Assembly (NCBI GenBank): GCA_008729055.1
Contig: SDUX01000112.1
Coordinates: 62,001-126,000 of the forward strand
DNA from: Pyropia haitanensis
Lineage: Eukaryota; Rhodophyta; Bangiophyceae; Bangiales; Bangiaceae
Reading direction: 5' to 3'
DNA length: 64,000 nt
The position numbers and the translations under genes are program-made. The notes under the pieces were generated by a model, which was given only the letters and a program-made list of their open reading frames with translations, ran no database searches and was not told where the DNA came from. Positions 43,192-53,205 of the stretch are shown here, one piece after another; within the stretch, counting starts at the first letter, position 1; each line of letters begins with the position of its first letter.

Positions 43192-44742
43192 GGCGGCCGC
43201 GCCCGCCGCGCGGGCGGCGGCCGTCGCGGCCGTCGCGGCGGCGGCGGGAGGGGGGAGGCGAAGGAGAGAATGTGGGGGGCGGGGAGGAGGGGGCGGGAAG
43301 GAGGGGGGGGGGGGGGGGGGGGGGGGGAAGGGGGAGCGCGCCAGCAGCTGCGGCCGCGACGGAAGCAGGCGAGATGCCGCGGCGGCGGCTGCCGTCCGCG
43401 GCGGCGGCGGGCGGCCCGACAACGGCGGGCGCGGTGGCCAACGACGGCGGGGAGCGGCGCCGCGGCGGACCGGGGACGGCAGGGGCGGCGCCGCGGCGGC
43501 CCGGGTTGAAAGGGATGACAGCGTGGTGAATGAGCGGGGGGGGGGGGGGGGGGAGGGGGGGATGCCTCGGCACGACCGACCGGCCGCGAGGACGGCGCGT
43601 CGGTTGGGTTCGTGCCGACGGACGGCGGCCGGGCGGGGCGGGTGCAGCACGGCGGAGACGAGGGGGGGGGGCGGCGGACGCGCTTGCCGCGCGCCCACCT
43701 GCTCGGCTCTGCCCTCAAAGTGGCATGTCAACTAAAGTCCGCGAAGGCTGCATTGCATCCAGAAAGTCTATCGGACGAACAGAAATCATATGTAACGCCG
43801 TTGAAATATACGCGTTCTTTTCCTGCGGCATCGACCCCGCAACACTGCGTGCGGTACAGTACACGTACGGCGGAACCAACCCGCGGTCGAGCACTGGACG
43901 AGGCACCACGACAGGCGGTACCGACGGCGGCTAGGCCGTTTTGCGCAGCACACGCCCCCCCACCGGATGGCGTGGCAGTGCGGTTGCCACCGCCTCGCCC
44001 CCCCGCCCTCGCGCCTCTGCCGCCACGCGCCGGTCGCCACCCACCCACCAGGCCACCACGACCACGCCCCCACCCCGGCGCGCCGCCACCTCGACGCCGG
44101 CACACAGCGGCCGCCGCGCCCACACCGGCCGATCTGTCCGCGGCTAGAGCGCGTCGCTGGGGGGCGCGCCGCCCCCCCCCCCCCCCCCCCCCCCCCAACC
44201 CCCCTCGCTTGAGCGCAACGCTGGGGGGGGAGGGCGGCGGGCGCCGCGGCAGTGGCAGCGGGGCGGTTGTTCGAGGTGCGGACGGGGGTGCGCGCCCGGT
44301 GGTCGCCGCCCCCCGCCCGTCTGCCGGTCCCCCCGCCCGGCCGGCCGCCCGCGCACCCGCCCGGCCGCCGCCGCCCGCCTGCCTGCCCGGCCGCCCACCC
44401 CGGCCGGCCGCCCGCCCCGTCCGCCTGGCCGACCGGCCGGCTGGCGCCCGCATCGGCCGCGTCGGCGCCGGTCCGCCGCCGGCCCCCCCCCCCCCCCCCC
44501 CCCCGCTCCCCGTTTCGCTCCGCGGGTGCGTCGCTGGCGCGGCACCTCCCACCCAGTGGCACGGCGGGCTCCCCCCTCGGCGCCCTGCCAGTGGCGCGGA
44601 GCACCCCCCCTCTACCCCCCACCCCACCCCTGCGCTCGGCGTCCCCCCTGTCCCCTGCTGCGCTCCCCGCGTTTGCGCACGCCCGTGGCTGCCGCCCGCT
44701 CGGAGCGCCCCCCCCCCCCCCCCCCCCCCCTGCGGCAGCACC
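43192..44742. other. Divergent intergenic region between protease and MFS transporter genes
   Basis: G-rich at 43240-43330 and 43530-43560 (the C-rich leader of the minus-strand protease gene), a lower-GC island at 43720-43930 of unknown nature, and C-rich at 44160-44210 and 44700-44740 leading into the MFS start. No gene is recognised. Confidence 0.5.
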
Positions 44743-46648
44743 ATGTCGCCCGGCGCCGGCTCCCTCTGCGCCGCCGCGTTTGTCGCGCACGGCGGCTACG
44801 CGCTGCTGCCACTCTTTTACCCGCCCGTCGCGGCCGCGGCGGGCGCGTCGCCGGCGGCGATTGGCGCCGTCCTCGCCGTCTTTGCGGCGGCAACCCTCGC
44901 GGCGGGGCCGGCGCTTCGGTCCGCGCCGGCGCTGCCAGAGGCGCGGGGGGGGGGGGGGCGGGGGGGGGGGCGCCGTTGCCGGCAACGACGGCCGGGGGGT
45001 GGGAGGGCGGTGCCGGCGGCGGTGGCGGTAGCGGCGGCGGCGGCGGCCGGCGGGGCGCGGCGTGGTGGCGTGGCGGCGGGTGGCCCCCCCCCGTGCGGTC
45101 GCTGCTGGTGGGTGGCGCCGCCGCCGAGGCGGTCGGCACCGCCGCGTTTGCGTGGGCGGTCGGCGTTGGCGGCTGGGGCGGCGCCGCCGCGGGGCTGGGC
45201 TGGGTCCTCGCCGTTGGCGGCGGCGGGCGGCTGCTGCAGGGCCTGGGGGGGGGGGCGTCGCAGGCGGCGGCGATCCGCGTCCTCACCGCCGTCGCCGCCG
45301 CCGCGGCGGTGGTGCGGCCGTCGGGGGGGGGGGGAATGGCCGCGGCGGCACCGGCGCGGACGCGGGGGGGGGGGGGACGCCGCCGCCGCGGCCGCCGCTG
45401 CCGCCGCCGCCGCCGCCGCCGGCACGGCGAGCGCCGGCGCGGGCGGGGCGGCCATGGTCGCCCGCGTCAGCCTGTCGCTGGGCGCGGTGGAGCTGTTTGC
45501 GGGGGCGGGCTCGATGGTCGCGCCGCTCGCGGCGGCGGCGTGGCTCGCGACGGGTGGGGGGGGGGGGGGCGGGGCGGCGGGCGCCGGCGGCTGGGCGTTT
45601 GTGCTCGCCGCGCTCGCGCTCGTGTGCGTGCTGCCGGGCCTCGCCCGCAAGGGCGCCGCGTACGAGGACCTCATCCGCGCGGCGGGCGGCGCAGACGGCG
45701 GCGGCGGCGGTGGTGGTGGCGGCGGTGGGGGGGGTGCTGGTGGCCGCTCCGTCCACGCGCCGTCAGCAGAGGCGTCGGCGGCGGCGGCTGCCGCGGCGGC
45801 GCCGCCCGCGCCGTCGAGCGGCGCGGACGTGGCGGCGCTGCTGACGCACCCGTGGGTGTGGCTGATGTGCGTCGCGACGGTGGTGGCGATGGCGAGCATC
45901 AGCTTTGTCAACCCGGTGCTGGCCGTGTGGGCCGCCGCGCTGGGCCTCTCCCCCGTCGCCGTTGCGGGCACGTTTGCGCTCATCCCGGCGGTGTACGCGC
46001 TCACGTCGGCGGTGGCGGGGCTGGTGCTCGAGGTTGCCGGCACCCGCGCGGTTGTCGTTGGCGGCCTCGCGCTGACCGCCGGCGGCTACGCGCTGCTCGC
46101 GGGGCTACCGTCGGCCGAGGCCGCCGCCGCCGCCGCCGCCGCCGCGGGCGCGTCGCCGCCGTCGGCGGCGGCGGTCGCGGGCGCGGCGCCGCGGCTGCTC
46201 CGCGCGCTGGCGCTCATCGCGGCGGGGTCCTCCCTCGCGTTTGTGCCGACGCTCGCGGACGTCTCGGCGGTCACGGACGTGTGCGTGACGGGCTGTGGCG
46301 ACGCGGTGTCTGTGCTCGGCTCGGTGACGTTTGCGGTCGGCGAGGTGGCGGGCCACCTCGCCGGGGGGGGGCTGTGTGGCGGCGTGGGCGGCGTGCCGGC
46401 CGGCGCGCGCGTGTGGGGGGGGCTCGTCGGGGGGGTGGCGGCGCTGCTCGGGGTGGTCCACGGCGCGCAGGTGGTGGGGCGCTGGGCGGCCGCCCGCTGG
46501 GGGGGGGGGGGAACGGGCGCGCGCCGGGGGGGGGGGGGCGCGCCCCGCTCGACGCCCTGGGAGCGGGGGGGGGCACCCCGTCGAGCGCCGCCCGCTGCTG
46601 GGCGACCGCCGCAAGGCACCGGTGGGGGCGGGGTCCAACCAGGTGTGA
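44743..46648 (+). CDS. Major facilitator superfamily transporter, SLC18B1/vesicular amine transporter-like, frame-broken
   Basis: The ATG at 44743 (MSPGAGSLCAAAFVAHGGYA) follows a long C run. The first frame gives TM1-TM2 (PAAIGAVLAVFAAATLAAGP). At G runs near 44947-44970 the text moves to another frame: VRSLLVGGAAAEAVGTAAFA, then GRLLQGLGGGASQAAAIRVL, which matches the RxLQGxGxA motif of SLC18-type MFS proteins. Near 45320-45370 it returns to the first frame: VSLSLGAVELFAGAGSMVAP, a Gly-rich central loop, HPWVWLMCVATVVAMASISF, AGTFALIPAVYALTSAVAGL and further membrane segments to GLVGGVAALLGVVHGAQVVG. After more G runs (46500-46580) the best end is VERRPLLGDRRKAPVGAGSN at 46648. Substrate unknown; probably an endomembrane transporter. 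Homopolymer errors are the likely cause of the breaks. Confidence 0.7.
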
Positions 46649-47600
46649 ACGCCAAGGGGCGGAGGGAGGGGGGGGGGGAGGGAGGAGCGACGGTTGGCGT
46701 CTCCCCCAACTGTGGGAAGGCGTGGCGTCCGCGTGCCCGTGCGCGTCGGCCGCGGCGCCACGGGTTGACCGGCGCCCGCAGCGGCCGTCGGCGCCCGTGG
46801 TCGACGCGTGCGCTGACCGTGAGGGGGCCGGACCAGGCGGCAGGGACGGGGGAATGACAGGGTGCAACCACTGGCTATGGTGTACGTCTCTAGGGGATGT
46901 GGACCCTGTCTTGGCCAGGGAGGTCTTGGCTGCTGCGGCGTGGGCGCGGCCCGTGCTGCCGCGTGCGTCTGGGCTACCTTGTGTGTGCTTTTTTGGTCTT
47001 TTTCATGGGGATAGCCTGCGAGGGCCAGACGTCGCCGGCTGCGTGGGCGCCGCGCGGCCTGCAGGCGAGATGGATGGTTGGATGCCTGCCCACCCGTGGC
47101 GTGGCTGCACTGCTTTCTTCCGTTGCTCTTTCTTTTTTCTTTTGTTGCGTGAGTTCCGTGTGGCAAGGGAGAGGGTGGGTGGGGGTGGCGGAGGGGGCAG
47201 GCGGGCGGAGGGGGGGAGGGTACGGTCGGCCGCTGCGCCTGGCCGGGCAGCGGCCGCCCACGCGTCCCGCCGCAATGACTTTTTCAAGCCGCGGCACGGT
47301 CGGGGGCGGGTCGTTGCCAGCGCGGGGTGGCGCTGGCGCACCCACGGGCGCACGGCGCCCGCTGCGCAAGGCGGCCACGCGACGCGCACAGCAGACAGCA
47401 GCCGGGAGGAGGCACGCACGGCGAAGAAAAACAAACACAAAAAACATTCCCCAAGCAAAGGCAGGGCCAGTGGGAAGCCGACGCGGCGCCCCAGCCAAGA
47501 AGCGCAGGGCCGAGCCCGACGACTGCCCGGGTGGCGGTGCCATGGCTGGCGCGCGGTAGGCGCGTCCGCCACCACCACCGGTCACGCGCGCGTGTCGCGG
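46649..47600. other. Region between convergent MFS and PDCD5-like genes
   Basis: T-rich patches at 46980-47010 and 47110-47150 may be 3' UTR. No gene is recognised on either strand. Confidence 0.5.
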
Positions 47601-48792
47601 TCAGTCCGAGTCGTCCGCATCAAAGTTCCGCCGCCGCGCAATCTGCCGTGGCACGCGCGGGGAGGGGGAAGGGAAGGCACACACCGTGGAGTGGCAGCAG
47701 CCAATGGCCAAAAAACGTGGGCACAATCGTGGACGCAATAGGGGCGGCGGGGACGAGCGAGTGGGATGAGGGCGGGAGCGCGGGCAGCCGTGCACCACAA
47801 ACGCCGGGCGACACAAGCAAAGGTGTCAGGGAACCGTGCATGCCAAGCGGGAGACCGCGCCCAAGCGTGAAGGGGAGCACAGCCAGGTGCACCAACTCCC
47901 GCCGGCTCGGACCCAGACAGGGACCCACACCTCCGCCACCCGTGCGGGCCACGTGACCCCGCACTCTGCCCCCCCCCAGCAACCAAAGCGAGGGAAGCAG
48001 TGCCAAGCCAAAAAGAGCAGGTCCACCGTCCCGGAAACGGTGCACGGAAACAAAAAAACAAAAGAGCACGAGGTGCGAGCAACAGCCCTCCCCTTCAGCC
48101 TCCCCCTCCCCCTCCCCCTCCCCCCACCCTCTCCCTCCCGCCAGCACGTACCGTGATGGACGGCTTGCGCTCATTGACCGCCGCGAACTGGGCGAGCAGC
48201 TCCTTGAGCGCCGCCTCGTCGAGCGGCCCGCTCACCCGCCCCGCCCGCGCCGCGCCGAGCACCGCGTCCTCCACCTGCCGCGCCTTGGCGGGCTTGACCA
48301 GCCGCACCCGCGACAGCCGCTCCGACGCGGCGGGGAGGAGCAGCTGCGCCAGCATCAGCCGTCGCTGCTCCTCTTCGGCCGCCCTGCAGGTGATGGGGGG
48401 CGAGGGGGGCGAGGAGAGGGAAAGGGGGGAAATGGAGGGGGGGGAGAGACCAGGGCCAAAGCGCGCACGGGCGCCAGCGCGGAATCAACGCCAGGGACCG
48501 TCAGGGTCTGTCTGCCGATGTCGATAGAAGGGCCTCGGCGACTGCCAGTCTCCCCAATGGCGCACCACTCTCCCCAGCCTCTCCTTCGCTACGCCACGTC
48601 CCCTGCATCCGTTGGCAAAGAACCAAGACACCAAAGTGGTCAGAAAAAACAAACGCACTGCTGCTGCTGCTGCTGCTGCTGGCGCGCAGCGGCCGCCGCG
48701 CCGCCCGCACCGGCGCCAGCGCCCCCGCCGGCGCCGGCTTGCAGTTCAGCCATGCGCCGGGCACGCCAGGCCGCCGTGTCGGCGTCGTCCAT
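47601..48792 (-). CDS. PDCD5 / TFAR19 family DNA-binding protein, three exons
   Basis: PDCD5-family proteins are small helical nuclear/cytosolic proteins conserved from archaea to humans. I place exons at 48792-48659 (MDDADTAAWRARRMAELQAG, a Gly/Ala linker, then a Gln run), 48383-48152 (AAEEEQRRLMLAQLLLPAAS, ERLSRVRLVKPAKARQVEDA, LKELLAQFAAVNERKPSIT) and 47642-47601 (IARRRNFDADDSD, stop). Introns are 48658-48384 (275 bases, GTGCGT...CTGCAG) and 48151-47643 (509 bases, GTACGT...CGGCAG). All junctions keep phase and the product is 135 residues, close to the usual ~125. The pattern A-x-x-RL-x-x-x-x-LVKP-x-K and the C-terminal RRxxxDxDD match the family closely. The only unusual part is the Gly/Ala/Gln insert between helices 1 and 2. 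Confidence 0.9.
48659..48684. repeat. CAG microsatellite at the PDCD5 exon 1 / intron 1 junction
   Basis: Seven to eight CAG units on the coding strand, encoding Gln, and running directly into the splice donor (CAGCA|GTGCGT). Changes in unit number keep the frame and leave the donor intact. Confidence 0.85.
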
Positions 48793-49170
48793 GGTGAGCA
48801 CGCGCCAAAGGACGGAGTCGTACCAATGAACAGTACAAAGGGGGAACGGCGCAAACGGAGGAGTGGATGAGCAGAGGGGGGGGGAAGGAAGGACGCTGCG
48901 GCCGAGCGCCGCCCGACGCGTCGTGCTGGCGAAGGACACGCGGTCGTGGTGCGTCCCGCGACGCGACGAGTCGGTCCGAAACCGTATTTTCAATGTCAAG
49001 ATTTACAAGGTGTGTTTTTTGCCACGTGTACTGAGGCTTTAAAAGCTTTCGGTAGGATTCATCGGCTCACACGTCCACTCGGCATGATTTTCAAGCATCA
49101 ACGTGACCCGCTGGCACGCGTAAAGAACACGGTGGTGGCCGCACAGGGGCACCCTCCCGCCTCCGCCTGG
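48793..49170. other. PDCD5 upstream region and GST 3' flank
   Basis: No gene. An A/T-richer patch at 48985-49050 contains TTTAAAAG. Confidence 0.5.
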
Positions 49171-50106
49171 CTACTTGCCGCCCTCGTTCCCCCCGAGGCT
49201 GTCGTCGGCAAAGTGGGCGGCAAGAATGGCGTCCCGCCACGCCACCACCGCGTCGAGGCCCGCCCCAAATTCCTTGTCCGCCGCCAACGCCTTGACCGCC
49301 GCCAGCGGCGCGTCGTCGAGGATGCGCTCGCCCAGCGGCCGCACTACCCCCGTCGCAATAACCATGGCAATATCTGCGTAGCTGAACGCGCCCCCCACCA
49401 GGTACACGCAGCCTCCCCGACCGCCGCCGCCGCCGCCGTCGCTGCCGCTGCCGCCTCCACCCGCCGCCGACACCGCCGCGGCCAGGCGGTCCAGGTGTGC
49501 CCGCGCGGTGGCGCGGTCCACCAGCGGCGGGTACTTGGCGAGCATGCGCGCGGCGGCGTGGCCCGCCACCCACCGCACCACGGGCGCGGGCAGGGTCGAC
49601 CGCAACGTCCGCGGCAGCACGGCTGCCATGGCCGACGCGCCGGCGGGGCCCGACGCGGCAACGGCCATGGTGGCGGCGCGGGCGTAGGACAGCACCTCCT
49701 GGGCGGCGGTGGCCCAGGCAGCCACCTCGTCTACGCCCCCCGGGGGGACGGGCGGGAAGAGCACGGGAGGGCGGGCGGGCGGGACGCCACCCCCACCGCC
49801 CGCCCCAGCCGCCGTCGACGCTGCCGCGGCGTCCGCCACCTGCGCTTGCGCGTAGCGGGCAATCGCCTCGGCGCCGCGGACGGCGCCGCCGCCAGCGGCT
49901 CGCCGGCGGAAGAGCACCGGCACGGAGATGGGGGGCGGCGGGAAGCGCAGCCGGGCGCGCAGGCGGAGCTCGTCCAGCCCGCCCGGCGCGTAGGGCGTAA
50001 ATGTGACGGGGTGGCCGAGGGCGGCGAGCGCCCAGCGCGCGTGGAGGGAGTAGGGGGACAGCCCCAGGTGGACGAGCTCATCGTACGGGGGGGCGGGGGT
50101 GACCAT
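49171..50106 (-). CDS. Glutathione S-transferase-like protein
   Basis: 311 residues from the ATG at 50104-50106 (MVTPAPPYDELVHLGLSPYS), in an intact frame. The N-terminal ~90 residues read as the thioredoxin-fold GST domain: LVHLGLSPYSLHARWALAAL, a typical SPYSxKaRwaL helix with Ser in the usual catalytic position, then FPPPPISVPVLF with the cis-Pro (VPVL), and GAEAIARYAQAQ in place of the E/S-S-xxI-xxYL helix. The C-terminal all-helical domain includes AHLDRLAAAVSAA, a Gly-rich insertion and CVYLVGGAFSYADIAMVIAT, the classic FSxADI motif. It ends LGGNEGGK. The low-complexity inserts lengthen it over the ordinary ~220. Class and substrate are not assignable. Coding-strand C run directly before the ATG. 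Confidence 0.8.
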   Translation of the reverse strand: MVTPAPPYDELVHLGLSPYSLHARWALAALGHPVTFTPYAPGGLDELRLRARLRFPPPPISVPVLFRRRAAGGGAVRGAEAIARYAQAQVADAAAASTAAGAGGGGGVPPARPPVLFPPVPPGGVDEVAAWATAAQEVLSYARAATMAVAASGPAGASAMAAVLPRTLRSTLPAPVVRWVAGHAAARMLAKYPPLVDRATARAHLDRLAAAVSAAGGGGSGSDGGGGGGRGGCVYLVGGAFSYADIAMVIATGVVRPLGERILDDAPLAAVKALAADKEFGAGLDAVVAWRDAILAAHFADDSLGGNEGGK

Positions 50107-52163
50107 TGCCACGGCCGTGGCGTAGACGAGGGGGGAAGGGGACCGCGGCTGGCGGCGACTGGCGAGCGGGATTCGGATGGGTGGAGGGCGGGGAGAGGCC
50201 AAAGCTCGCAGCGCGGACGACGGTGTGACTTGATGGTGAGTGCCAAGGGTGGGTCGGGTCAGGTCAGGACCTTGGCTGCTTCCTTTAAGACGCGCTACAG
50301 ACGACGGCAGAGGCGCACACACACGACGGACGCCCGCAGGCCGTTGAGCAATGGCACGTTTGTGCCAACCACGGGCATGGCACGAGCCAGGGGCGACATC
50401 AACGATGATCCAGGCCATCCTCTGACCATGGAGTGGCCGCGGTTGTCATCGATTTTGTTGACACGTGTTCCACGCTTCCCACCGTCAACTAAAAGTGGCT
50501 ACGTAGACGAGTCAGGGACACGGAGAAGAGAGGCGGACTCCTACTTTTTTTCAATCACTGGTCGGGACGCGGCAACAGCCACGGACAGTGCTGTGTTATG
50601 TTTTTTGGATGCGGCGCCCGCGCGAGACACACGTCAAGGAAGCACATGGAGGTGGGGCCGCCGGCGGCGGCAGCGTCGCGCCCGTCCCCCCCCCTCCCCC
50701 CCCGCGCCCGCGGTCCTGGCGGTCGACCTTGTGCATGGCGGCGGGCACCACACGCCGCCATTCCCACGTGCGACCCGTCGCACTGCGGCCACCACCCCCC
50801 ACCGCAGCCGGCGCAAGCGGACGCGCCGCACGAGCACCGCCGGCGGGCGCACACCCGTGCGCCGCCGCCGCCGCGGCCACGTCCGCGGCGCACGCCCGCC
50901 TGCTGGCGCCGCCGCCAACGGCACAGACGGCCGCGTCGGCGGCGGCGGCGGCGGCAGCGGCGGCCCGCGCCGCCGGCGCTTCCCGCGCACCGGTCGCCGG
51001 CACGGGCGGCCGCCCTGCAGCGCCGGCACGGCGGTGTGCCACAGCCGCGGCGGCGGTGGCAGGGCGCGCCGTAGGACCGGCGGGGACCACGCGGCAGCGG
51101 TTGACGAGCGCAGCAGACGGCGTGTCGTGGCCGTTTCTAGAGGCGCCCGTGAGTGCCGCCGCCGCCGCCACCGTCCGCGGTAGCCACCCCAGAAGGGTCC
51201 ACGTCAGGGAGCTGCTGTCAACAGCGTAGCGGCAGCCGCGTGGGCTCGCGGGTGGCCGCGGGAGAAAACGACCTAGCCATGCAGACGGCGCCGCCATAGT
51301 GGCCGACCGCATGGCGCTGTCAACGGCGCACTTGACGTGCGCCGCCACCGCGGGCGCCCCCGGCGCCGGGCGCCGCCGCCGCCATTGCCACCGCCGCCGC
51401 CGCCGCGGCCGCCTCTGGTCGGGAGGGTGTCCCCGCCCGCCGCCGCCCCTTGCCGCGCACCGCCACACGCCAGCGCCGCGGCGGTCACCCCCGCCGCGGC
51501 CACGACCCACTACGCAGCTGCCGCCGCGTGCGCGCGGCCGCCACCCCGCCGCCGTTGCTGCAGCCGCCGCCGCCGCCACCGCCGCCGCCGCCGTCGACGC
51601 GAGCGCCCCGCTACCGCGGCGCCAGACGGCGGCCAGCGCCGGCCGCGACCGCCACCAGCGCACCGCCGCGTACACGCCCAGCCCGCGACCGGCCGCCCCC
51701 CCCGTGCGCCGGCCGGCACGCACCCACCCCACCACGTCAGCCCGCCCGCACGTCCAGGCCAGCCCGCCACGCCCGCGGCGGTGGCGGCGGCGTCGGCCGG
51801 CATCCCCCCCCCCCTCCCGCTCCCCCCCCCGCCACCACACCGCCACCCACGGCGCACCCCGCGGCGGCCGCGCGCGCGGCGCGGCGGCGACAACCACCGC
51901 CGCCGCCACCACCCCACCACCCCACCGCACCGCTTCCCCCCGCGCGCCGCCGCCGTTGGGGTGGCGCCGCCGCCGCCGCGGCGCGGCGCGCGGCGTGGGG
52001 GTACGCCCGCTGCCGCCGCCGCCGCCGCTGGCGTCGTCGTGTTGGGGGGGGGGGTGGCTCGTGGGGCGGCGGGGGGGGGGGGGCGGGGGCGGGGGGGCTG
52101 CCGCCGCCGCGCGGTCGGCGGGGTGCCGCGGCGTCGCCGCGCGCCGCCCGCCACCGCCGCCGC

Positions 52164-52194
<31 letters not shown>

Positions 52195-53205
52195 CGCCGC
52201 CACCGCCACCGCCGCCACCGCCACCGCCGCCGCCATTGGCGGGGGAGGCCCCCCCGGCGGCCGGCCGCCACGCGTGGCGGCGCGGCGGTGGCCACGCCCC
52301 GCAACGCCGCCGCCGCCACCAATGCTGCGGGCGCGGGAGCGGCGCGCTCGCCACGAGCCGCCGTCGGCAGACGTGGCGGCCGCCCCGCACGGCACCACTG
52401 CACCGATCCAGAGGAAGCGAGGGGGGTGGCGGGGGGGGGGGGGGGGGGAGGCCGCGTCGCCGCGCCGGCGGCCGCGGCCGCACGCGGCGGTGCCAGTCCC
52501 GGTGGCGGCGACCCCGCCCCCCCCCGGCGGGTCTCGCGACCGCCAACGGCGCAGGCCGCGGCGGGCGCGCAACGGCACGGCCGGCGGCCGCGGGCGGCCG
52601 CGCGGCGGCGGCGGCCGCGGCGGCCGCCGGCCGGCGGGCGGCTACGGCCACGGCGGCGGTGGCCGCGCCGCGTCGGGGTGGGCGCGGCGCGCGCCCGCGG
52701 GCGTGGCGGCCGCGGCCGCCACGGGAGCGGGGGGGGATGGGGGTGGGGGGGGGTGGGGGTGGGGGGGGTGGGGGGGGGTGGGGGGGGGGGTCCACCCGTG
52801 GGCGGCTCCCAGACGCCGCGCGCCGCCGCCGGCGCCGGCGCGTCCCGCCGCGGCGGGCGTGCCCGCGTCGGCGCGCCGCGTCGGCCGCCGCCGCCGGGCT
52901 GGGCCGCGCGTGGGGCGGCGGGCTGCGCGGCGCGGGCGGTGGGGCGGCGTCGACGCTGGCGAGGGGGCGCGGTTGGATCCGTCATTGCGCCGTGTGCCGT
53001 ACGGGCACACCTACCCCCGCGTGCGCCCCGACCGGGGCGGCCCGGGGCGGCTCGCCATAGCGGCGGCGGCCCCTCATTAGCAGCAGGGCCGGGGCCGACC
53101 GCCCCTGCCCCTCCCTCCTCTCCCACGCCACGCCTCCTTGTCTCTCCCTTTCCCCCCCCCCCGCCCTCCCCCCCCCCCCCCGGCCCGTCTCTCTGCCGCA
53201 CTACA
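50107..53205. other. Long GC-rich region without a recognised gene
   Basis: 50280-50600 is moderate-GC. A minus-strand open stretch at about 50630-51330 (includes WLGRFLPRPPASPRGCRYAV and SLTWTLLGWLPRTVAAAAAL) has more balanced amino-acid content than its surroundings and might belong to a gene, but no start, end or family could be fixed. 51340-53050 is CCG/GGC and G-homopolymer DNA (for example 52737-52792). C runs at 53150-53180. Confidence 0.4.
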
